64,000 nt of DNA from Bos javanicus (GCF_032452875.1 NC_083885.1:28561925-28625924); one strand, 5' to 3'. Counted from the first letter of the stretch, positions 1 to 10,719 are shown. The notes: a model not told the origin generated them from the sequence alone. Translations and numbers: made by a program.

Positions 1-976
1 TGCTAAACAACCATCCCTAAGTGAACTATGGATATTTGCACATCAGCTGATTTAATTTAAATTTTTTAATGTTGACATTTTTATCTGAAAATAAGTACTT
101 AGTAAACTAAATATATATGGTGATGTACAAATTTTGCCATATATATGCATATATATATTGCTTTTTTACTTCATAATATGAAGGAGAAATATTAAGGTTA
201 AAGGGTTAAAGTTCAAGTAATTGTTGCTCCTTTTTATAATAGACAATTGTATGTGCTGAAACAAAGATCTCTTCAGACTGACTTTATTTTAAATATATAA
301 TCTAAAAATATATTTATATTCATTTGACTTTGTATTTATTCTGTAAAGCCAAACTAAAACATTAAATAAGATTTATATACTTTAAAAATATTTTTAGAGA
401 TGATAGTTAAAATATGAATTTTAATTGAGAAATTAAAATATGTTTAGTTATCTGGGAATGGAATTGCTTTTAAAACATAAGATTTTTACCATGGATGTAG
501 GATGGCTTTCTGTTATGAAATGGGGAATTGTATAGATTGCTTCTTTAGAAATAAGTTTCAGTAACAAAGTTTCATCTGAAGTTCATTGATAGTATCTCTT
601 TATAGTTTGAATATTTTCTGAGTCAATAATTTTTATGACTTAGAGTTAATAAAAATCCAAGCAAATGGCAGCGCACATGGTTAAATGGTTAAAGAAAACA
701 TTGTATTTCTACAACATATCAAATTTAACTGTATAACTTTTCCATCATCTGGATCATTGTTTTACCCTTAAAAAATTTAAACAGTCACTTTGCTGATCTT
801 TTAAACAATGGTCAATTTTTGAGCACTGCAAAACATCTTGTAATCATCTTTTGTTAAGTTCCCACGAGGCTACCATACCATATCTGTGCTTTGTTCCTTT
901 TGTGGAATAACGTATTTATCCTAATTTAGGATGATTGCATAGATGGGTGAGTTTGCACCTTATAGGACTTGTTTGA
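1..976. other. AT-rich unique sequence, no gene seen
   Basis: No recognisable repeat or exon is visible. The stretch is strongly AT-rich with runs of ATAT and short open frames only. It probably represents old intergenic or intronic DNA. Confidence 0.5.
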
Positions 977-1012
977 GGTTGCAGAGTCGGACATGACTGA
1001 AACAACTAAGCA
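977..1012 (+). mobile_element. 3' tail of a truncated Bov-tA-type SINE
   Basis: The stretch reads like the last part of a ruminant SINE: a GTTGCAGAGTCGGACATGAC-type motif followed by a CA-rich tail. Only about 35 bases remain. A second SINE is inserted in its CA tail immediately downstream. Confidence 0.6.
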
Positions 1013-1032
1013 CACACACACATTAAATCACA

Positions 1033-1234
1033 GGGCTTCCCAGGCGGTGCAGTGCTAAAGAATGCACTTGCCAACGCAGGAGACACACTGATGGTTCAGT
1101 CCCTGGGCTGGGAAGATTTCCTGGAGTAGGAAATGACAATCAACTCCAGTGTTCTTGCCTGGAGAATTCCATGGAGAGGAGCCTGGTGGGCTGCACGTGG
1201 GATTGTAAAGAGTTGGACATGGATGTGCGACTGA
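1033..1234 (+). mobile_element. Bov-tA SINE with long target-site duplication
   Basis: The sequence starts with a GGGCTTCCCAGGCGG tRNA-like head and continues through the usual SINE body to a GAGTTGGACATGG tail. A CA-repeat plus ATTAAATCACA block occurs just before it (1011-1032) and again just after it (1235-1255), giving a target-site duplication of about 20 bp. The insertion lies in the CA tail of the older SINE fragment, so this is a SINE nested in a SINE. The open frame on the opposite strand here is only the SINE read backwards. Confidence 0.88.
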
Positions 1235-1255
1235 GCACACACACATTAAATCACA

Positions 1256-1687
1256 TTCTTTGTAATTGTTTGATATAGAGACTGGCCCTCGTTTATTCCA
1301 CCTATTCACACATGTTGAAAATCTGGTGCATGAAATGTACTATATAAAGATCTGGGTAGCAGGAGAGGAGGACGGTAGGCATGAGTTAAGAGGCCCTTGT
1401 GGGGTTGGCAAACATGAAAACACATCATTACATGGAGGTTATAGAGTGTTGTTCAGAAGTATATGCTAAGGAGAACAGGGACCTCAGTCTGTCTATATGA
1501 AATTATGATGTCTTTGTAGAGGCTAAAACATTAGTTGTATCTCTTACTTATTATCATTTGTTTTGGAGTGTTTTATGTTTTGTTTGCCAGTATATTTTTT
1601 TCAGGCCTCTCTGAGGGTGATCAAAGGAGGTTTCTAGTACTCACTTTTTCATTTAGAGAAAGAAATGCAACACATGTTCTAAACAAT
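1256..1687. other. No feature recognised
   Basis: Unique-looking sequence with only short open frames that lack a recognisable domain. I see no repeat I can name. Confidence 0.4.
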
Positions 1688-2150
1688 CCATCCGTCTCTA
1701 TTTCCACTGCCATTGTACAGTGCCAATAAGCTTCTAAACTGGTTCTCCTGTTTCAATCCTTGCCAACTTCAGTGTATTCTCTATCCACAGTGGAAAGAAG
1801 GGAAATTCTGTAGGACAATCTGTCTTTGTCCTGCTTTGACTTCACTAAAGTTCAACTTAATAGCCTTCAAGTTTCAGCAGAATCCACCCTCATCTTGCTT
1901 AGCACCACATCCTTTTGCAGAGGATCTTGGAGTCCTCAGAGTCTTCTTTCAAGAGCAGTCTTCCTTCTGCTCTTTGACTGGGTGACTCCTCCTTTTTCAA
2001 AGACTCAGATTAAATATTAGTTCCTCAGAGAGGTCTTTCCTGATACTAAGTTAAATTATTTCATAGTATGTTGCACTTACTCATTATAACCTAGCTCAAT
2101 ATTTGTAATTTGCATGTTTTATTTCTATTTTCCACACTAAATTATAAACT
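1688..2150 (+). mobile_element. L2 LINE 3'-end relic
   Basis: The stretch resembles the 3' part of the mammalian L2 LINE. It has the block ending in CAATCCTTGCC, followed by a divergent CACTAAAGTTCAAC region, then TTCCTCAGAGAGGTCTTTCC, which is the L2 3'-terminal AGAGAGGCCTTCCCTGA motif. It is old and carries many substitutions. The short frames over it are not genes. Confidence 0.6.
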
Positions 2151-2864
2151 TAATATGGAGTGAGACAGTTGTAGACCTTGTCCCTACAACAGACTACACC
2201 AGATGTGGACCATTCAAGAAAACTGTATTCTGGATGAAATAATGTCATAATCTTTGGATCTAGACTAGATCATCTATCAATATGCTTATACTGTATATTG
2301 ACCATTGTGTACTATGAATTTAACTTCATAAAGATTGAGGGGAAAAACAGAGCAAAACAAAGGTTTTAGTCATAGAATTAATTGGAAAACATATTGCATA
2401 TTGGAATACTCTTATTTTTCTGTGAAACTTAAACCTAAATTTAGTGTTCATACTATAGGCTATTTTTACTAGAATCAAATTACATTCAGCTATAGATAAC
2501 CTGTGTTTGGACATTGCCATAGGCTACATTCTATCAGAGGAGTGGGGCAACAAGCTGTGAGACTAAACTTTTATCATTGTATCTATAAATCAAGATGAAA
2601 GCTATAGACTTCCTCCTGTGGGCCTCACACTGCCTTTAGAAAAATAGAAAGGTGAAATATTTAGATTTAAAAAGAGAGAAACTGAAAGCAATTATTTGGC
2701 ATTAATGAAATACTGTTGACTACCTCATTTCCTTAAAAAACCTAGATGATGGTGAATTCTCAAAATGCGGCACAGCATAATTGCAGATACCTGGAAGAGC
2801 ATGACTGACATTTTAAAATCTCAATTTATCATGCCAATTCCCATGTACGATGAATTCTTTCAAA
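2151..2864. other. No feature recognised
   Basis: AT-rich sequence without an open frame of interest and without a repeat I can name. Confidence 0.4.
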
Positions 2865-3015
2865 ATGTTTTTTTCAAATTGATGTATAATGGACATTCAA
2901 TGCCATATTATTATTAGTTTCAGGTGTACAGTATAATTATTTGATGCTTATATATATTCCAAAATAATCACCAAAATAAGTCTATTTAACATCAATTCCC
3001 ATACATAGTTAAAAT
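2865..3015 (-). mobile_element. L1 3' UTR fragment, antisense
   Basis: Contains the antisense signature of the mammalian L1 3' UTR: AATTGATGTATAATGGAC, then TTAGTTTCAGGTGTACAG, then AAATAATCACCAAAATAAGT. It is a short diverged remnant with no coding part. Confidence 0.7.
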
Positions 3016-4239
3016 TTTATATGTGTGATGAGGACTTTTAAGATTTCTTAGTAACATTCAATATGCAATTATATGTATTTCATATATTTAGTTTTATTCA
3101 CTTTTTAAAAGCATAGAGACTAACTCCAAACCATTAAAAAGGCTATAATTTATAGCCTGCATGTACTTTTTAAAAAAAGATTATAAATGATACCTGCCAT
3201 TTGGACCTGGAAAAATGAAAATGAAGTGAAAACAAACTGGGACATGTACCAAGCTCCATTTCAAATTCTAAATATATATATCCTGATATCTAAGGACCAC
3301 TAAGGATTCTAGATATTCTTTTTTACAACATCAAGATGTTAAAACAAAAATCTTATATTAACTTGCCTATAAGTAGTAGATAAATCAAATGTACACATAT
3401 TGTAGTGTTTGTTACATTTAATAGGTGAACCTTTAAAATAAAAGTATACTTTTCTAATAAATATCCTTTATAAGAACAAAGTTATTTTTAGTAGCAGATG
3501 GAATGTTTTTTAATTGAATTTAGTAATACATTTATAGAAGGCTAGACTTCATCTATAAAATGAAAATTAGGGCTACATTTCATACTACCATACTTTGTGC
3601 AGATTAATATAATTTAAATGCTGTTTAAATGCAGCTCACTTGCTTTTGATTTTAATATTCAAATAATGGAAAATAGACTTTAGTTGTGACAAATATACTT
3701 AGCTTCCATATAGTAATATTTTTAATTTACTGCCTTTTTTTCCTAATGGTTTCCAGTTACTTCCCCATATTCTGTCTTATTTATTCTGTTCTTCATCTTG
3801 TAAAGTCAAACAGAAAAATAAAATTTGGTTAGAATCCAGGGAATTTACCTTTAATATTTTTTTCTTACTAACTTCTGACTGACTGACTTTGGGGAGTCAG
3901 TCATTCACTAAATCAATCAGTGCCTCAACTTATTCAACTTTGCAATGAAGAGGTACCCTTTTCTACTCCTTCCTTGTTGTACAAATGAGATATGAATGTA
4001 AATATCTGTGTCTCTACAGAAAATAGTGCCACAGAAATTCAAGTAATACTAATTTATATTTTCTAGTTGACAAGCTAATTTTACTTCCTAAATCAGTTAT
4101 TGAAAGATTCAACCTTGATACCCTGAACTTTTCCAGGACCTTTGACAGTTGGAGGCAGAAATTCCTGTTTGCCCTCATCCAGGAGAACATTTGATGCTTT
4201 GCAAATGTATGGCTTCAAAGGAAACAAAATTGAATTTTA
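3016..4239. other. AT-rich unique sequence, no gene seen
   Basis: No recognisable repeat or exon. A short TGACTGACTGACTT tandem occurs near 3876-3890. The last bases are the mariner target TA at 4238-4239. Confidence 0.45.
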
Positions 4240-5467
4240 TTAGGTTGGTGCAAAAGTAACTGTGGTTTTGCATTGTTGACCTTTGCTTTTTTATATTGGA
4301 ATACATTCTTAAGTGTGGTTATGTTATACATCACTTTAATGGGTATTTCTCGCTTTATGTTTTTTTTTTTTCCTAATGACTTACTACTTGCTGTGTATTT
4401 TATATATATTTTATACTATGGATATGATGTTAGACAAAAATTTGCAATTTGAGTCATTTTCTTATTCAAGTTCAAATGGATTGTAGAGCAGTGCAGACAA
4501 CTCGCAACATCAACAACTCATTTGGTCCAGGAACTGCTAATGAACGTACAGTGCAGTGGTGGTTCAAGAAGTTTTGCAAAGGAGGTGAGAGAGCCTTGAA
4601 GATGAGGAGCACAGCAGCTGGCCATCGGAAGCTGACAACGACTAATTGAGAGCAGTCACTGAAACTGATCCTCTTACAACTACACAAGAGGTGGCTGAAG
4701 AACTCAATGTCAACCATTCTATGATTGTTTGGCATTTGAAGCAAATTGGAGAAGTGAAAAAATTTGGTAAGGGAGTGCTTTATGAGCTGACTGCAAATCA
4801 AAAGAATTGTCATTTTGAACAACAGACAATTTCTCAATATGATTGTGACGTGTGATGAAAAGTGGATTGTATACAACTGGTTCAGTGATTGGACTGGAAG
4901 AGGCTCCAAAGCAAGGCAGACTTCTACCAAAAATGTTTATGGTCACTGTTTGATGGTTTGTTGTCAGTCTGATACACTACAGTGTTTGGAATCCCAGGGA
5001 AACCATTGCATCTGAGAAGTATGCTCAGCAAATGGATGAGATGCATTGAAAACCACAACACTTGCAGCCAGCATTGGTCAACAGAAAGGGCTCAATTCTC
5101 CATAACAATGCCCAATCACACGTTATAGAATGCTTCAAAAGTTGAACAAATTGGGCTACAAAGTTTTGCCTTATCCACTATACTCACCTAACCTCTTGCC
5201 AACTGACTACCATTTCTTCAAGCATCTTGACAACTTTTTGCAGGGAAAACCTTTCCACAACCAGCAGGAAGCAGAAAATGCTTTCCAAGAGTTCGTCAAA
5301 TCTGAAGCACAGATTTTTATGCTACAGGAATAAACAAACATATCTCATTGGCAAAAATGTGGTGATTATAATCATTCCTATTTTGATTAATAAAGGTCTG
5401 TTTGAGCCTATTTATAAGGATTTAAAATTCATGGTCCAAAACCGCAGTTACATTTGCACCAGTCTAA
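4240..5467 (+). mobile_element. Complete mariner (Tc1/mariner) DNA transposon, inactive
   Basis: The left end begins TTAGGTTGGTGCAAAAGTAA and the right end is its inverted complement with a few mismatches (..GTTACATTTGCACCAGTCTAA). A TA dinucleotide flanks each side (4238-4239 and 5468-5469), as expected for mariner integration. Length is about 1.23 kb, close to autonomous mariners of mammals. The transposase is broken by several frameshifts (separate entry). The element is older than the composite retroelement immediately downstream, whose target-site duplication includes the last two mariner bases. Confidence 0.92.
4449..5333 (+). pseudogene. Mariner transposase pseudogene
   Basis: In the autonomous family this gene encodes a cut-and-paste transposase with an N-terminal helix-turn-helix DNA-binding part and a D,D34D catalytic domain. 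Here the reading is split over at least four frames (4449-4649, 4646-4855, 4815-5015, 5130-5333). Visible landmarks are the helix-turn-helix segment TTQEVAEELNVNHS, the first catalytic Asp in VTCDEKW, and the C-terminal PTDYHFFKHLDNF block holding the third Asp. The second catalytic position, normally His-Asp-Asn, reads His-Asn-Asn at 5101-5109, so the catalytic Asp is replaced. A loss of about 4 bases near 5125 shifts the frame. No active enzyme can be made. Confidence 0.88.
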
Positions 5468-5477
5468 TAACTCATTT
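5466..5477 (+). repeat. Left target-site duplication of composite retroelement
   Basis: The 12-mer AATAACTCATTT is repeated perfectly at 6594-6605. It spans the last two bases of the mariner, its flanking TA and eight host bases. Confidence 0.85.
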
Positions 5478-5485
5478 CTCTTACC

Positions 5486-5883
5486 TTGGGCGTGGGGTAT
5501 CTCTTCATGGCTGCACCAGCAAAATGCAGCCGCTGCTCCTTACCTTGGATGAGGGGTATCTCCTCACCGCCACCCCTCCTGACTTTGAATGTGGAATAGC
5601 TCCTCTAGGCCCTCTTGCACCAGCGCAGCCACCGCTCCTTGGACTGGGGTTGCTCCTCCCAGCCGCTGCCCCTGACCTCGGACATGGGGTAGCTCTTCTC
5701 GGCCATTCCTGCACCGTTGCAGCCTGGTACTCTCGGCCGCTGCCCCTGACCTCGGACGTGGGGTAACTCTTCTTGGCCGCTGCTCCTTGGGCATGGGGTC
5801 CTCCCAGCTTCTGCCCCTGACCTCAGACATGGGGTAGCTCCTCTCCGCCGTGCTATGTGCGCCGTCGCAGCCGCCGGCGCTAT
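5486..5883 (+). repeat. GC-rich, CpG-bearing tandem repeat (head of composite element)
   Basis: A unit of the type CTGCCCCTGACCTCGGACRT plus GGGGTAGCTC recurs at 5660, 5734 and 5805, a period of about 71-74 bp made of two related half-units of about 36 bp. More degenerate copies extend left to about 5486. By eye there are about 20 CpG dinucleotides in 400 bases, in a neighbourhood that has almost none. The open frames on both strands here are low-complexity readings of the repeat, not genes. Confidence 0.8.
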
Positions 5884-6593
5884 GGAGAGTGAAAAAGTTG
5901 GCTTAAAGCTCAACATTAAGAAAACGAAGATCATGGCATCTGGTCCCATCACTTCATGGCAAATAGATGGGGAAACAGTGGAAATAGTGTCAGAATTTAT
6001 TTTGGGGGGCTCCAAAATCACTGCGGATGGTGACTGCAGCCATGAAATTAAAAGACGCTTACTCCTTGGAAGGAAAGTTATGACCAACCTAGATAGCATA
6101 TTGAAAAGCAGAGACATTACTTTGCCAACAAAGGTCCCGTCTAGTCAAGGTTATGGTTTTTCCAGTGGTTATATATGGATGTGAGAGTTGGACTGTGAAG
6201 AAAGCTGAGTGCTGAAGAATTGATGCTTTTGAACTGTGGTGTTGGAGAAGACTCTTGAGAGTCCCTTGGACTGCAAGGAGATCCAACCAGTCCATTCTGA
6301 AGGAGATCAGCCCTGGTATTTCTTTGGAAGGAATGATGCTAAAGCTGAAACTCCAGTACTTTGGCCACCTCATGCGAAGAGTTGGCTCATTGGAAAAGAC
6401 TCTAATGCTGGGAGGGATTGGGGGCAGGAGGAGAAGGGGACGACAGAGGATGAGATGGCTGGATGGCATCACTGACTCGATGGAAGTGAGTCTGAGTGAA
6501 CTCCAGGAGTTGGTGATGGACAGGGAGGCCTGGCATGCTGTGATTCATGGGGTTGCAAAGAGTCAGGCATGACTGAGTGACTGAACTGAACTG
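5884..6593 (+). mobile_element. BovB 3' region within composite element
   Basis: Starts at a GGAGAGTGAAAAAGTTGGC block of BovB ORF and runs without large gaps to the 3' terminus. It encodes the region downstream of the RT catalytic motif: KVGLKLNI(Q/K)KTKIMASGPITSW, then the C-terminal block read at 6255-6572 (NQSILKEISPGISLEGMM, GHLMRR, RMRWLDGITDSM). Frames are interrupted near 6140-6220. There is no RT catalytic core, so this part cannot drive its own movement. Confidence 0.88.
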
Positions 6594-6605
6594 AATAACT
6601 CATTT
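6594..6605 (+). repeat. Right target-site duplication of composite retroelement
   Basis: Perfect copy of the 12-mer AATAACTCATTT found at 5466-5477. Confidence 0.85.
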
Positions 6606-6740
6606 TGACAGCTAAAACTGAGTCCTTGTGCGAAACATGAAACTAAAATAAAGGAGGTAGAGAGGAAAGTAGATTCTACTGGGCAACATATCCAGGTCAA
6701 GTGTTGTACTAGTAGGTGCTTTTCTTACTTTTCCAGTGAG

Positions 6741-6921
6741 GTTGCCAGATAAAATACAGGGCACCCAGTTAAATTTGAATTTCAGATAAACAATAATTGT
6801 TACTATTAGTATGGTCCATGCAATATTTTGAATATACATATATTAAAAAAAAGTATTGCAGTTTATCTGAAATTCAGATTTAATTATGAGCTTTATATTA
6901 TTATTTACTAAATCTGGCAAC
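6741..6921. mobile_element. MER53-like palindromic hAT-type DNA element
   Basis: The left end GTTGCCAGAT and the right end ATCTGGCAAC are perfect inverted repeats. The inner arms (about 6773-6794 and 6861-6885) are also complementary around AATTTCAGATAAAC. The arrangement and sequence match the non-autonomous palindromic element known as MER53. I do not see a clear 8-bp duplication. Confidence 0.75.
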
Positions 6922-6949
6922 TCTATTCTCATGGGAATTCTGCAAGGTG

Positions 6950-7100
6950 GGCTAATTCTACCTCATGTTACAACTGGGAAAACTAAGTTTTAGAGTACTT
7001 TTGCCACATGTCTTAGATCACGCAGACAGCAGAGTGACAGAGGTGGAGATGAACCCAGGCCTGTCTGTGCCCATTTTCAGAGCTCATTCCAATATACCCT
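6950..7100 (+). mobile_element. MIR SINE relic
   Basis: Resembles the MIR core and 3' half: TGTTACAACTGGGAAAACTAAG, then a GATCACGCAGACAGCAGAGTG block, then GATGAACCCAGGCCTGTCTG. Old and diverged. Confidence 0.7.
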
Positions 7101-7985
7101 CCTGCCTACATAACAAACCAACACATCTGATTCCAGAATCAATGAGGATGCCCTCCACAAACACATGCATTTCTTCCTATCTAAATAGATCAAGAGAAAA
7201 GCAAATATTTTATTTCATTTCACCTCCTCCCCAGGCAAAAGCTTCCTCCTGCTTTCCATGGTCTGTCAGAGGAGAAAAGAGTACTTTCATTTACTCCCAG
7301 AGCTTAATACAACTGCAACCATTTTCCCTCAAGGTGAGAGGTCCAAACTACATTCAGAAAGCCAAGGAACCTATTTACAGTCTCCTAAGATCCTAGCCTT
7401 GCTCCTCTACTGCTATTTATCATTTTTGTGATGAGACCTATTTTGGGAAGCACTAGTACCCTCAAAGCAACTGTTCCAGGACTCCGTACAACCGTAGGTG
7501 ACCATCCGTGGTGTGTAGATTTTGAAGGATGATGGAAAAACTGAGTTTATTCGCAGTTAAAGTGATGGAAGTAGCAGCTGTTAAAGCTATTAGTTACTAT
7601 TTTCTGTTCTGAAAGAAAGGGAAAGAGAATGTTAACACTGGGGGCAAAGGAAGATGTATTGCTGAGTGTGGCACTTGGGAAGCTTTGCCCTGCAATCTGT
7701 GTTGCTGCTCCCACACAGTTTGGCAGGGGACAAACAGTGAATAGTGTTCTATTTTTAATTTTAAACTTTTAAGCAGAAGGCCATCAAGAATAATCTTCTC
7801 AGTAAACATTTGGTCTCGAGTCTTAGCATTTCTCTTCGTTCAGCAAACAGTATCACAAATGTTAAATGTTAGAGAAGAACCAATGGCATGTGTGTTTTAT
7901 CAAATGAATCCTTTGCCAAGAATATCTCTAGATTTATTTTTTTCCAGATGCAGTTTAGACATGAAATGATAAACATAGCTGGAAG
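7101..7985. other. No feature recognised
   Basis: Unique-looking sequence. The open frame at 6965-7396 starts in the MIR relic and has no recognisable domain. Confidence 0.4.
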
Positions 7986-8170
7986 GCAGTGGATGTCAGC
8001 ATAAAACATGGACTTTCTAGCCTTATAGATACAAGTTCAAGTGCCATTTCCACAACTTGGCTGCTGTGGGACCTGAGCATGTTACTTAAAGTCTTCCATA
8101 TGTTTCTCCTGAGGGTTGAATATAGTGATACCTACTTGATGGTATAACATTGAAGTATTAAAATGAGAAG
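7986..8170 (+). mobile_element. MIR SINE relic
   Basis: Contains the MIR 5' half: CAAGTTCAAGTGCCATTTCC, ACTTGGCTGCTGTGGGACC, GAGCATGTTACTTAAAGTC and a TGATACCTACTTGATGG block. Diverged. Confidence 0.65.
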
Positions 8171-9969
8171 GGATTTTGTCCATACACCCAAATGTGTATC
8201 AGTTTCCTTTTAACTATTCTTTAAATGTTGAAAATACAATTTGTTGAGAGAGAAGAACCATATTAAGGACAATAAGAATGTTAAATCTTTAAATCATGTT
8301 ACTTAAAATTGTGTCACATATTAATAGTTATCTAGGCATATGACATGTTATAGATCCAGAAGCAATAGCATTTACTTATTAATCTTCTTAATACTTCCTC
8401 TAATTCCTATAATTTGTCTTACATGAGTTCAGTAGGTGGATGCAACAGGACTGTTATTATTCTTTTTATTTATTTATTTTTGTTCTTATCCTTTGATATC
8501 AGAAACTCAAATATGTGTATGTCTTTGGAATTAATGGTCATGAACTTCCTGTCCAGACATATTCACCTATCATCACACTAATAATAACTACACATAAGGA
8601 ACTCCACGGAGTGGATTCATATTTATGAAAAATAGGTGGATCAGATAACTTTTAACTTAAGGTTATTTTCCAACCTTGAGATTCTGCATTTCTAAGTATA
8701 AGTTCTTTGACTTACTGAATTGGATTTAGTTAATCCATTCACTTATTCATTCATTACAAATGTGCTTCTAGCGCTCCTACTGTGTGTTCAACATTGTGTA
8801 AGTACTTAATTAATGAACACTATGTAGAAATTATAGAGAAACTAGTGTATTGAAAAGTAGTGAGGAGAGAAAAAAAATTGTCAACCAACTATTTCTTGTT
8901 ACTGTGCATTGAGCAATATCCTTTATCCCATTACATTTTATTTGTGTCACTTCCATTCTGCTCTCAGTATGAACAGACAAGGCTAATATCGTTTCCCGTG
9001 AAAGTCTGACAGCTAGTCTGTTGACTTGTTTGGCATTACATATGAACTGTACTCACGTGACCCAGACTGCTGAAGGATGGTCTGACTGAAAGGCAATATG
9101 TCCTAGGGAGAAAGGACAGGGTTTTGGAAAAGAGAGAAATATGGAAACAGTATTTGTACAAATATGCACTGCTAAAGGCTCTGAAAATTCCTGCACAGTG
9201 GTTTAGGTAACCTAAAGAGAAATGACCTCCACCCTCCATAAGAAAGCCTGAAGCCAAATAGACTAATTTTAAAGAATATGAACTTTGATGTCACATAACC
9301 AATCCTTGCTTCTCTGTTATAATGAGCCTTGTAAGTTGCCTTCTCAGAAACCTTTTCCAAAGATGTACCTTGATTTTCATTCCAGAAAATTTATTCTCCC
9401 CCAATTTGTGTTGGTCAATTTATGTGGATATAGACATCTCCCACTGTCTGTTGGAGATGTAGGCCATCTTGAACATATACAAATAGGGGCAGCTATCCTG
9501 GTCTGGATTTTCTCTCACATCTCATTGACCAATATTGGGTCAGATGGCCACTTCAACTTAAGGAAATCTGAAATAAAATGTGTCTCATTTTCAGTTTCTA
9601 ATATATTGCTCACCATTCAGAAAGAAAAAGAGAAAGAAAGGAGGAGAGAAAAATCCAAGTAGGTAGAAGTCCCTGTCCAGAGTCCCATATATAATAAAGC
9701 ACATTCCAGCATATCTTATTATTTCTGGGTTCCATGGTGCCCTCTGCTTGACTCCTAGTCTTTGGATCTGTGGCTACATTCCCTTGAGCTGATACGAATA
9801 TTTTTATGTTTATTCTCTTTCCACTGAGGTGCTTCCAGCTAATGTAATAGTCTGTTTTCTAAACAAGTTTTATTGCCTATGAAACTGAGTGAAATTAGAA
9901 GTCTCCCTAAAAATATTTACATTGGTAGCTAAAATTTATAATTAATTGAGAAACAATATAGCAGATATC
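8171..9969. other. No gene; AT-rich unique sequence
   Basis: A weak MIR-like block may lie near 8900-9010. A purine-rich run (GAAAAAGAGAAAGAAAGGAGG type) lies at 9618-9650. The open frame at 9285-9662 has no recognisable domain and ends in that low-complexity run, so I do not call it. Confidence 0.4.
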
Positions 9970-10186
9970 TGTATCAGGTGGCTCAGACAGTAAAGCATCT
10001 GCCTACAATGTGGGAGACCCAGGTTCGATCCCTGCATTGGGAAGATCCTCTGGAGAAGGAAATGGCAACCCACTCCAGTACTCTTGCCTGGAAAATCCCA
10101 TGAACAGAGGAGCATGGTAGGCTCCTACAGTCCATGGGGTCACAAAGAGTTGGACATGACTGAGCGACTTCACTCACTTCACTCAT
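9970..10186 (+). mobile_element. Bov-tA SINE
   Basis: tRNA-derived head (GGTGGCTCAGACAGTAAAGC), box-B-like GGTTCGATCCC, body CAACCCACTCCAGTACTCTT and tail GAGTTGGACATGACTGAGCG followed by CACTCACTTCACTCA. The 5' few bases are diverged. The open frame on the minus strand is the antisense of this SINE. Confidence 0.88.
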
Positions 10187-10708
10187 GCTTATCAAAATCC
10201 TAATATCTGGTAATGTTAAATTTAGAAAGTTTAAAAATTGACACACAAAATTTAAGCATAAAGTTTTCTTTTAAATATTTTTCAATCATAGTTCCACTTA
10301 GGCAAATGCTAGTTAGAATATGATCTACATTTTGCCAGTCCATTTTTAATACACATTTTGCAGCAGATATTCATATATATAGGTAAATATATTGATTGTC
10401 ACTTTGTAAAAAAATCATATAATGGTGTACATATCATGTTACAATTTGAATTTTCATCTAACAGTATTTTTGAGATCTCTTTATGTTGATGTGTAATGCC
10501 TGTATCTATCTATCTAGTGGATGACATTTCATATGACTGTATTGCTGGTTACTTATTTCCATTTATTTTGTAATTAAAATATATATATATGTGGTTAATT
10601 GTGAGTATGTATGATAATTTCCAAAGAGTGAATATAGAGAAGTGAATTCTGGGTCAGATAAAAGCATATGGAAAGTTTGCTAAGTTCATCTTTATTTTCC
10701 CATTCCCC
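10187..10708. other. No feature recognised
   Basis: AT-rich sequence with a (TA)n tract near 10579-10590. No repeat or exon named. Confidence 0.4.
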
Positions 10709-10719
10709 AATTTGTACAT

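Larger units (their letters stand above)
5478..6593 (+). mobile_element. SVA-like composite retroelement: GC-rich tandem repeat fused to a BovB 3' end
   Basis: The two halves are a GC-rich tandem-repeat head (5478-5883) and a continuous BovB 3' region (5884-6593) that ends in the characteristic (ACTGA)n tail. Perfect 12-bp duplications at 5466-5477 and 6594-6605 enclose both parts, so they inserted together. Architecture resembles hominid SVA elements in principle (variable GC-rich repeat plus a 3' end borrowed from another element), but the sequence is not related to SVA. The inferred mobilising machinery is BovB, because the 3' end carries the BovB terminus. I cannot name a catalogued family for the whole unit. 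Confidence 0.8.

Noticed and set aside
5505..6117. Several minus-strand frames rich in Arg, Gly, Pro and Ser over the GC-rich repeat
   Set aside because: Low-complexity antisense readings of the tandem repeat and of BovB. Length and repetition follow the DNA unit.
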